From Flabesymbios commensalis (lineage: Eukaryota > Annelida > Polychaeta > Terebellida > Flabelligeridae), in NCBI GenBank assembly GCA_964017125.1, contig OZ024904.1, positions 3,851,384 through 3,915,383 of the forward strand: a stretch of 64,000 nt of DNA, written 5' to 3'. The notes under the pieces are model-generated. The model did no database searches. It was not told the DNA's origin and was given only the letters and a program-made list of their open reading frames with translations. Made by a program: the position numbers and the translations under genes. This document shows positions 54,990 to 64,000 of this stretch, one piece after another. Each line of letters starts with the position of its first letter. Positions within the stretch are counted from its first letter, which is position 1.

Positions 54990-57820
54990 TTAGGACTCGT
55001 TGTGAACAAAATGGGTGGATAGATAGAATGCCATTATGCACTCCACACTGGATATAGAATAAATCATGAAGGAAAACCAGGGAGATGGTGAATTGTCAGC
55101 AAACACGCAATTATAACTCGATGCTGGGTTAAAGTTGAGCCAGCGTCGTAAACAGTGGCCTAACGTTAGCCCAGCACTGGGTCTAAGCTCTCTATCAATG
55201 CATTGTCCATTCATTGTTGGCCATTGTCTGCGCCACTGGGCCAACTATGAGCTGGCATTGGGTTGGTGTATAGTGTGTACGGGATGCATTGTGCCGTCGA
55301 CATGGTTTAGGTACGATGGAAAGGATGTATAGGTCATCACATGGTAAGCCGTGGGAACATCAGGCGTGGCTGATTTAGCCTCTTTATATTCCTTATCAAT
55401 GACTAAGTGTGACTGTTATCGTCGTGTCACATACATTATGTATGTATTCAATCAGTTTATCATAGCTTTGAATGGAGTAAATTACAACTAGAGCGCATGC
55501 GGCCCAAAGTAATTTAAATTATTTTTAGCAAAAGAGTCCTTACAAATTGTCAGTGTGACCAAGGGCATGTATTCATATATGTGCGGTCCACATAGCTTAT
55601 TCACACAGAATAACATCTATGTGCATGTATTCATATGGGCGCGGTTCATGTAGCATGTATCGAGACCATTGAACGCATTTATCGTGATTAATTGAAGTAC
55701 TTGAAATGAACAGTCACGACATGCCATAGTGATTATACCTGATGTAAAATAACTGATGTAAAAATATGTTTTAATATACTCTTTCCGTATTTACATTTAT
55801 GTCGTTTACACATATTACTTTCTTCGACTTAAACATTAATGATCATTTCCACAAAGCTACCTTCAGCAGGGTGAAAATAACAACTTCCTATTTCAGAAAT
55901 TTAAAGTATTCAAAATAACTGATCGCACACATATCGATAAAAAGGGCAGAAATCAGAATCAAACACAACAAGAAAACATAATGGAGAACATGATGAAAAC
56001 AATAGACCATAAATCAGCCATAAGGTGTCTCAATTCTAGATGCTATTCTGTGAAACTCAATACTAAACCTTGACCTGCAATGTTCTCATCTAGCAATCCA
56101 ATACAATGAAGTATGGGAGAGGGGGGATTATATAACATTATTTTCGAGTAGCCATGTCATGGCGTTTCACAGATGCCACAAGCTCACAGTGAACACAGTT
56201 TAAATCCCACGATATTGTTTGGGGGTTATAATAGAATACACTATGTCTGTGTCACCAGACGTCAAAAAGTGCTGTATCATATTGCTAAATTCAAAATAAT
56301 GGAATTTCAATGGATCCCAAACTGATAAAACAAGGGGTGCTTGGCGTTGACGCCCCCGCCCCCCTCCCCCAACGTCCACCCCACTAATTACGAGCATGAA
56401 ATAAATGAAATGAATCGGGCTTTAGGCCACCTTTGTGCACATATAGGCTAAACTACTAATTACGAGCATGAAGTGTGTGAAAAATCCCTATCTGAATTAA
56501 ATGTCACCAAATTCAAAAGGCCTAACTCAAGTAAATATCACAAAATGATCAATTCAGCTGGTCCAACAACACGAGACGTTGAACCAATTCTGGTTTATTG
56601 TTGGCCCACCGTCCAGGAGGCATGTCCAGCATTATACAAACATTGGCTCAATGTCTTGTGACTGCATTATATTGTTAAATTCAAGGACGAAGGTGATCAC
56701 ACCAGCCATGCCGATAAGACCAGGAAGTTATTCCCAGCAAACGCAAAACATTTGTATAACATTGATACAGCGTCGGCCCAACGTCTCGGACGTTGGTTCA
56801 ACATTGTATCAATGTTAAACAAATGCTCTGTGTTTGGTGGGTTTAGTCGTGAGGGCATATTAAACCTTTAGCCACCCAGGCGCTGAGATCCAGGTTTATT
56901 ATTTCAGACTACAAATATATTAATTTATACAGATCTGGTTATAACTTCAACCAGAGATTAAAAGGATTTAGGTTCAAATGTTCCGGTTGAACTTGAAGGT
57001 ATATGAGCAAATGAATCAACAACACCCCCCCCCCCCCCCAGTGCGTACTTGTTCTGGATCCACCCCCCGTGAGTGCCTGTATTTTGTCTATTTACTGAAA
57101 AAGTATGAAAAATGAGTAAAATTACGCGTTAAAATGCCAACTTAAAGCTATATTGTGGATTCGTCATTGTTCAAGCACAAAATATTTTATATCCTTGTGA
57201 AAGCCTGTGTCATAGGCCTATGTGAGTGATAATAAATAATTTAAAAATTTAAAAGTAGAAAATTACCACAGTTTTAGCAAACAATCACTTCATACGCAAT
57301 ATTTCAAATTGTGGTTTGCGATTTTGACGATACTAGTGCTTAAAGGGTTTTTACGGTACTTTTGGTCAGGATGATTTTTGTAAGACGCGCAGATTCGGAT
57401 TCCTGAGAAAATTTCACTATAGGTGGAGCTCTTGGATCGTATGGACCTTTCAACACAAATAAAAGCCCCCTAGCTCTGGGACTAATATATAACGCTTCAC
57501 TGGTAAATTCCATCTTCCTCTGCAAGGCTGGCTATTCCTGAGGTCGTAGACCGACCTTGCTGAAACAGGGTTGAATCCGCCTATTGGAGTGGGGACTTTC
57601 AAAAAATATTTTTTCTGCTTGACCCAAGTTTGACCTCTGGCATGAGTGTTGTTTTAATGTGGGGCCACTGTCTACGACACCGGCCCTACATTAAACAACA
57701 CATGTCTGCTGGCCGAGTAGCTCACCGGAAACGTCTCAGACACAGACCACCACATCTCACCGCAACGTGCATGAGGGTTGAATTAATGGTGAGCCAACGT
57801 CGCAGACAGCGGGCCAACAT
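54990..57820. repeat. Intergenic stretch with scattered 'gggccaacgtcgtagacg' motifs
   Basis: Related short motifs appear at 55135-55260 ('gccagcgtcgtaaacagtgg', 'gggccaactatgagctggc'), 56560-56820 ('gtcggcccaacgtctcgga') and 57655-57810 ('gagccaacgtcgcagacagc', 'gggccaacattaaa'). The same theme is at 13833 and 21908. They look like degenerate copies of one dispersed short repeat. No gene was recognised; 55.3-56.2 kb shows nothing else. Confidence 0.5.
56401..56454 (-). mobile_element. 54-bp SINE tail insertion with perfect 18-bp target duplication
   Basis: Only the end of the SINE is present (reverse of GCCTATATGTGCACAAAGGT and 'ggcctaaagcccgattcatt'). It is flanked by ACTAATTACGAGCATGAA at 56383-56400 and 56455-56472. 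The perfect long duplication means a recent insertion. Confidence 0.92.
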
Positions 57821-57974
57821 TAAAAAGACATTTTTTGAAAAACTAATGAATATTCAATATCTAAATCTCCCTCCCTACCCCAATAGGTGGATGGTATGGC
57901 TAATTCAGCAAGGCTTGGCCTGACGGCCTCGCTGTGTCAAGACTTGCTGCCAGGAGGATGGTAAATTCGTAACA

Positions 57975-58155
57975 TGTCCTAAATAAAAAATCGGGAATTT
58001 CGTCTACATATCTCGCTTCACTTGTAAAACACAAAAATTTTAACACTTTTGCAGTTTAAGTCTATCGACATGTTCACACCATATGGTCATACTAAGAAGC
58101 CAAAATAAAATTACCGATTTTTTTATGATGTTAGCCTGATTGTGTCGCTTTAAAT
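57975..58155. mobile_element. Foldback family E, diverged half copy
   Basis: 'cgggaatttcgtctacatatct', 'cacaaaaatttt', 'ccatatggtcatactaagaa' and 'ttaccgatttttttatgatg' follow the right arm of 22945-23310 in order. The left arm is missing. Confidence 0.7.
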
Positions 58156-58254
58156 GTTTGACACATTGGTAATAAGTGACATCTTGGTATTAAATGTTCG
58201 ATACCTTGGTAGTAGAGGGTCTACTACTTGATAACAAAGGGTCGACATATTTGT

Positions 58255-59605
58255 AGAGGGTCGACACAGTAACCCGTTCATCTGACACTGACGTCAATCG
58301 CTATGCGGCGCACACTGAATGTCACAGTAACGCGTTCCTCCGACACTGACGTCAATCGCTATGCGGCGCACACTGAATGTCACAGTAACGCTTTCATCTG
58401 ACACTGATGTCAATCGCTATGCGGCGCACACTGAATGTCACAGTAACGCGTTCATCTGACACTGACATCAATCACTATGCGGCACACACTGAATGTCACA
58501 GTAACGCGTTCATCTGACACTGACGTCAATCGCTATGCGGCGCACACTAAATGTCACAGTAACGCGTTCCTCTGACACTGACGTCAATCGCTATGCGGCG
58601 CACACTGAATGTCACAGTAACGCGCTCCTCTGACATCAATCGCTATGCGGCGCACACTGAATGTCACAGTAGCGCGTTCATCTGACACTGACGTCAATCG
58701 CTATGCGGGGCACACTGAATTTCACAGTAACGCGTTCATCTGACACTGATGTCAATCGCTATGCGGCGCACACTGAATGTCACAGTAACGCGTTCCTCTG
58801 ACATCAATCGCTATGCGGCGCACACTGAATGTCACAGTAACGCGTTCATTTGACACTGACATCAATCACTATGCGGCACACACTGAATGTCATAGTGACG
58901 CCTTCCACTGACGTCAATCGCAATGCGGCGCACACTGAATGTCACAGTAACGCGTTCATCTGACACTGACATCAATCACTATGCGGCGCATACTGAATGT
59001 CACAGTAACGCGTTCATCTGACACTGACGTCAATCGCTATGCGGCGCACACTGAATGTCACAGTAACGCGTGCATCTGACACTGACGTCAATCGCTATGC
59101 GGCGCACACTGAATGTCACAGTAACGCGTTCATCTGACACTGACGTCAATCGCTATGCGGCGCACACTGAATGTCACAGTAACGCGTTCATCTGACACTG
59201 ACGTCAATCGCTATGCGGTGCACACTGAATGTCACAGTAACGCGTTCCACTGACGTCAATCGCTATGCGGTGCACACTGAATGTCATAGTAACGCGTTCC
59301 ACTGACGTCAATCGCTATGCGGTGCACACTGAATGTCACAGTAACGCTTTCCTCTGACACTGACGTCAATCGTTATGCGGCGCACACTGAATGTCACAGT
59401 AACGCGTTCATCTGACACTGACATCAATCACTATGCGGCACACACTGAATGCCATAGTAACGCGTTCCACTGACGTCAATCGCAATGTGGCGCACACTGA
59501 ATGTCACAGTAACGCGTTCATCTGACACTGACGTCAATCGCTATGCGGTGCACACTGAATGTCGCAGTAACGCGTTCATCTGATACTGACATCAATCGCT
59601 ATGAC
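58255..59605. repeat. 58-bp minisatellite, about 24 units
   Basis: The unit is 'gacactgacgtcaatcgcta' + 'tgcggcgcacactgaatgtc' + 'acagtaacgcgttcatct'. Some units lack about 9-12 bp ('ttccactgacgtc'). The core resembles a dispersed MITE-like sequence at about 6254-6280. Confidence 0.92.
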
Positions 59606-59789
59606 ATATATTTAACCACATCGTATATATTTCCACTTTTAAGCGGGATCGAGTGAGGTCGATGCTATACATTTATGCAGACCTCATAATCTGAACTTGT
59701 TTACTTTTGACATGGTGTTAAAAGGTTAAAATTCAAATAACATTAATTAAATGCATCATGATAATGTATAATTACGGGCAGGGTGCTTA

Positions 59790-59975
59790 ACAAAAGGGTA
59801 GGGTGTTTAAATTGTTAAAATCGGACTGTATTAATACTAGTATATCACGGCCAGGGGACTTGAAGGGTTAAAATCGGACAGTATTAATACTAGTATGTCT
59901 CTGCCAGGGTGCTTAAAGTGTTAAAATCGGACTGTATTAATACTAGTATGTCGTTGTTAGGTGCTTTAAGAAAAT
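59790..59975. repeat. About 63-bp tandem repeat, three units
   Basis: The theme is 'ttaaaatcggactgtattaa' + 'tactagtatgtc..tgccagg' + 'tgcttaaagtg'. It contains TTAATACTAGTAT, a partial palindrome. Confidence 0.8.
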
Positions 59976-60442
59976 TCTGGTTTGGCAAACTGGTTTGAGA
60001 TTCAAATTACCAAACCTTTATTCATATCAGGCAGGTTTGAGGGTTCGGTCAATCCGGTTCCAGTTTGGATTTATTCGGACCGGTTTAGTCTAATGGCACC
60101 TTAGCATACACTAGTCTACTGGGCCTACACTTTTTATATACACGCCTATACTTTGACTATATAATATTGTATGTACACAATGTGCTGAGAACTCTTCATC
60201 AATATTATTATCTGGAAGTTATCAACTGTGTAATGATACCCAGACCGGAAGTTGATTTTTTTTTCATCATGCTGCTTTCCGTGTCGAACTGTTATAAGAT
60301 GTATTTGAAGTTGAACCCCATTTTATCATGGTTGTTTCAGTGACGAGCTGTTCCCCACTCCAGCCCAAGATCATCATGGTCGCCATCGTCCTAATTTCTA
60401 ATTGTAACGCCCCCAAAGTATCATGGTCATGTTCAAGACGGC

Positions 60443-60686
60443 TAACCCTTTAACCGCCGGTGCCGCATATATTCGGGTTTTCTTTTTTTATTAGCACATT
60501 ACTACCACCTTTTAAACATGTTAAAGATAAAATGTGACATCAATCAGCAATATTTGAAAACAGTAGACTTCCATTTTGTCAAATCTGAATAATTTTCACT
60601 CAATTGAAGTTGTGGATCGCGTCAGCGAGACACAACTTCAAGTGGGTGAAAATTCAGATTGAATAATTTAGCGGTTAAAGGGTTAA
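60443..60686. mobile_element. MITE family B, complete copy
   Basis: The termini are CTAACCCTTTAACCGC and GCGGTTAAAGGGTTAA, a 16-bp inverted repeat with one mismatch. TTAA is intact on the right and reads CTAA on the left. Near the right end is the hairpin 'gaagttgtggatcgcgtcag' / 'cgagacacaacttc'. Half copies are at 9846 and possibly 21128. Confidence 0.8.
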
Positions 60687-60789
60687 GGGACGGGCCGCAA
60701 TCATCACGTGATGAACCCGGGCTCGTCATGGGGCGACATTCGTTATGTAACAATCATCACGTTATTAAGTAGACACGTATCGCTGCCAT

Positions 60790-61020
60790 ATGTATATTAT
60801 TTAATCTAAAATACATTTAACATTGATCTATGTATATTACATAACCAAAGAGACATGAAGGGTTGCATTGATCTATGTATATTACGTTTTCAAAGAGACA
60901 TTCAGCAATGGTCCAGGTACGCTACATAATCAAATGGATATTCCCATTGATCTGTGTATATTAAGTAATGAAAGAAACCTTCAGCACAGATCTATGTATG
61001 TTACGTAATTATAGAGACAT
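60790..61020. repeat. About 55-bp tandem repeat, four to five units
   Basis: The theme 'cattgatctatgtatattac' + 'gtaa..aaagagacattcagc' recurs at about 60820, 60870, 60950 and 60985. Diverged. Confidence 0.65.
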
Positions 61021-61259
61021 GTTATTGTGTTAGAAAAAATATACCTATCTTTCTCTTTGTTTGAAAACCATCTATTTGAGTATTGTCTACTATAATTATT
61101 TCTTTATTTTGGCTAAAACAGCAGTTGTTATATTTCATGAGTATTCCTGTATGGTTAAGTTAACATCATCTCTATTTGTGTTATGTTTGATTCATTGTTT
61201 ATATATATATTTGCACATAATTACCTATTTTTGCACTCATTTCGATTGTAGCAATTAAG

Positions 61260-61392
61260 TGTGCGTAATTAATGCTAGGACACAATAATCCTATGATTCT
61301 TTGTCCATTTTGGCACAATGATATTTTATGCTGGTCATGCATGTCATGTGTGTAGTGTTATGAATCAATAAACTTTTCTATTCTATTCTATG
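61260..61392 (+). mobile_element. Possible LINE 3' end with (CTATT)n tail
   Basis: 'gttatgaatcaataaacttt' followed by 'tctattctattctatg' resembles the 3' end of CR1/L2-type LINEs, which carry short tail repeats. No reverse-transcriptase sequence was recognised upstream, so this is only suggestive. Confidence 0.35.
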
Positions 61393-62305
61393 ATTATACA
61401 CAGCAACATATATTGATTAACCAGTTAAATTTTTGTAAACAAATAAATACTGTTGCAGTTGTGTTCTAAAATGTACTCCTGATGCATGCGAACAATTATC
61501 ATGATTATAAACAGCAAAATATTGTTTGTCTACTTAAAAAATGCAGCCCCACCCCACCCCCTCCCCCGATGAAAACTGATGTTTTTTCTTTATATTTTGT
61601 AAAACTAAATATATATATACTGTAAAGGTCACGGCGTTGGCCGACATTAAATAAAACAATAAAGTGTCAGTGGCCAGTGTGGCGATGAGCGTCAAAAGGG
61701 AGTAGGCTATCCCAAACAACTGTGACATTTTAAGATAAAATGAATTGAATTATCACTGTATTCAAAAATAATACATGTGATGATAGAACTATTACGCTAC
61801 GATTCGGAATTACCAACTTAATCTAAGTGACAGAAATCAGAAGAACACTAAAAACTACAGAGACGTAGGCCTGTAGGCCTACAGGTAAAAAAAAATGCAT
61901 ATATTTATCTGAATGAAGTTAATGATGATTAATATAAGTAGAGATAATTAATATAAATAGAAGATAGTTATGACGTCATAATTTGTGATCATTTATTAAT
62001 TAATTTGTCATTGTTAAAAGATTATTATTGATAATACTGTTTACAATAAGAGTGGCTGCTATGTGGTAGCTATGACGTCAAGTGGTGTATTTGTGACGTC
62101 ATGTTCGAACACTAGCAGAATCAGCATAAAAAGAGAAGGAGCCATCCTGCTCGTCATTCTGCTCAGGAATCAGCCATGGTGCGTTCTAAATTTCTTGGAG
62201 CTTAAACCAGTGATGGCAAAAACTATTATGTATTATAGTAAACTAATAAGACCTAAATGGCCTAAAAACTAATACTAAAATAGAAACTCTAGGCTAAGAC
62301 TTAAG
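61393..62305. other. Non-genic stretch
   Basis: No gene recognised. 'gtaggcctgtaggcctac' is at about 61867. 'gacgtcaagtggtgtatttgtgacgtcatg' at 62075 contains two TGACGTCA-like (CRE-type) sites, but nothing links them to a promoter. Confidence 0.4.
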
Positions 62306-62309
62306 TAGC

Positions 62310-62815
62310 AGTGGCTTTGAAGTTCTTAGTAGGAACGCTGCCGTTCCAATAATAGAACGATCCGTTCCAACAATGGAAATTGGAACGACCCGTTCCAATG
62401 ATGGAATTTGGAACGATCCGTTCCAATAATAGATCCCCCTCTTCACTTTTAGATGAATCCTAGTCTAGCCTACACGCCACACCTGTACTATATGTTACGA
62501 GTTTGACAAGTTGAAATTATTACCCCAGCCTACTAGGGCCTACTAGTTTTGATGTTTGAACCTTATTAAAAGTTAATGAACAAGGCAACATGACTGTATA
62601 TAAAGCGTTCTTAGTAGGAACGCTGCCGTTCCAATAATGGAACGACCCGTTCCCACAAAGGAAATTGGAACGACCCGTTCCAATAATGGAAGTTGGAACG
62701 ATCCGTTCCAATAGGGGATCATGTTCTTCACTTTTAGAGGTATCCTAGCCTAGCCTACAGGCTATATACCTGTACTATATGTTACAAGTTTAACAGTTGA
62801 AGTTATTACTATCAG
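62310..62815 (+). repeat. Direct duplication of about 210 bp rich in GGAACG/CGTTCC
   Basis: 62310-62520 and 62606-62815 share 'tagtaggaacgctgccgttc', 'ggaaattggaacgacccgtt', 'ttcacttttaga', 'cctgtactatatgttac' and 'gttgaa.ttatta'. Within each copy 'cgttccaataatggaacg' imperfect palindromes repeat four to five times. Weaker echoes continue at 62910-63120. Confidence 0.8.
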
Positions 62816-63595
62816 TATACGGTCTACTAGCATGTTCCGAACATTATTATTAGAAATTACTAAACAATTCTAAACTATTACTTTTTAAAGTATTACTGCA
62901 GACTTTAATGGAACAAGCCTGTTGCAATAATTGAAAGATATTCCGTTCCAATAATGGAACGATTCTAGGACCTAGTGAAATGATCTAGTCTAAACTACGT
63001 TTCCATATCTTGAGGAATTAAATATTTCAAACACTTGAAAAACTGAGAATAAAACATTTTGGACTTGAATTGAACACTCACAGCGTTCCACATTTTTATA
63101 GGAACCGTTCCAAGTTTAGGAACTAATATCCTAGTTTTCACAAAAGAACGATTGGCTAATAAAATCGGATTAGGCTAACCATTCATTGAAAAATAGACAT
63201 TAGTCTACCTATAGAATAGCCTATATGCCACCTCTGTTACTCAGGATGACACGATTATTGCATTAAGTCTTACTTAAAAACGTATCCAGTTCCAAGCTTT
63301 GATCAAATTCCTAAAATACACAAACTGTTGAAATACCATTTACATTAACATGTATTATAAGAGCCATTGACTTTGATTACAATTATTCTGGTAGTAAAAG
63401 AAAAGAAAAACAAACACGTGACTGTTGGAATTTATTTATTGACTTGTAGCCTGTAGAAAGTCTAGTTTTATTAGAGTAGACTTAGTTTGTATGATACCCA
63501 CCCCGGCAGTCACGTCACATTTCGCGCAGTTGACAGGATTTGTTTAAAATTATATAGCAAATCAGTGATACGAACTTGTAAGTTATTTTGAAAAA

Positions 63596-64000
63596 ATGGC
63601 TACAAGTGACATTATTACCAGAAGTAAATCTGAAGACATTCATTTTATAGAGAATGAAAATGTGCTTGTAGTTCATCATGGTGGTATCCCTATTAGTAGG
63701 CCTAATAACTATTCACACATCATGACCACGACAAGTCCTTCTGTAGGTCCCATTCCTTGTGTTCAAGCTGGTACTTATGATACCTGTACAGTGAGCTCGG
63801 TGGATAGAAATTCACGTTTTGTGCCAAATTCTACTAAACTAGTTCCTGAGCCTAAATCACAAGACACAACTCTGATAGCTCATTGAACAGAGGTGATAGC
63901 ATGATCAGCTCTCGTCAGGTGATTAAAGATCCTTCAATGAAGATTATGGAAGACAAGTGCATCCAGTTCCTGCTACGAGAGAACCGACTATGCCACAAGA
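63596..64000 (+). CDS. Unrecognised protein, 5' part, runs off the window
   Basis: The ATG is in context 'aaaaaATGGct'. It reads MATSDIITRSKSEDIHFIEN, then VLVVHHGGIPISRPNN. The next stretch is Ser/Thr-rich, and the frame ends at 63886. From about 63868 the -1 frame is open to the window edge and reads GDSMISSRQVIKDPSMKIME then DKCIQFLLRENRLCHK, which has strong coding character. Either a one-base error or mutation or a very short intron separates the two. No domain recognised; the second part looks helical. Host gene or element gene cannot be decided. Confidence 0.5.

Noticed and set aside
62075-62105. CRE-type promoter (two TGACGTCA-like sites)
   Set aside because: Such motifs also occur inside local MITEs, and no transcript start or gene was found nearby.

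Overview
Host. This is animal nuclear DNA: split genes with GT-AG introns, a tRNA-derived SINE family, TTAA-flanked foldback (MITE-like) elements, many minisatellites and a fossil LTR element. The short palindrome TAGGCCTA recurs throughout, and the LTR fossil has the integrase-before-reverse-transcriptase order of Gmr1-type Ty3/gypsy elements, a group described from deuterostomes. Together with an EGF/jelly-roll receptor built of phase-1 exons, this suggests a marine deuterostome invertebrate (echinoderm, hemichordate or similar). That placement is an inference. Layout. 1-13.2 kb: gene-poor DNA with a full dimeric tRNA-SINE (2336-2637, perfect 12-bp target duplication), several MITEs, traces of a decayed minus-strand coding region (about 6.9-7.9 kb) and two tandem arrays. 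13.2-25.5 kb: a plus-strand gene of six exons whose intron phases all agree. It encodes a lysine-rich N-terminus, a BTB/POZ domain and CxxC pairs, and an in-frame TGA interrupts the BTB domain. Its first intron holds the Gmr1-like fossil (about 15.4-20.36 kb, minus). 26-34.3 kb: two large minisatellites (34-bp and 59-bp units). An unexpanded paralogue of the first lies at about 26.03-26.23 kb. 35.6-40.75 kb: a 55/57-bp array with an inverted end, then a 65-80-bp array. 40.76-54.87 kb: a minus-strand single-pass receptor gene: signal peptide, galactose-binding-like jelly-roll domain, EGF-like domains, acidic stalk, transmembrane helix and a tail of small phase-1 exons carrying YxxΦ/ITIM-like motifs. 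Nearly every intron of this gene contains its own tandem array. One array (43.2-45.0 kb) is the transmembrane exon with its 3' splice site repeated about 27 times, and another repeats a 5' splice site. 55-63.5 kb: MITEs, a 58-bp minisatellite and other repeats, with no convincing gene. 63.6-64 kb: the start of an unrecognised plus-strand gene that runs off the window. Main theme. Several minisatellites can be traced by eye to a seed: a SINE head, a transmembrane exon, a splice donor, a dispersed element and a single-unit paralogue. The most biologically interesting object is the YxxΦ-tailed EGF receptor whose splice sites and membrane exon are themselves minisatellites. All gene models come from reading splice sites and phases by eye, without transcripts or database searches.
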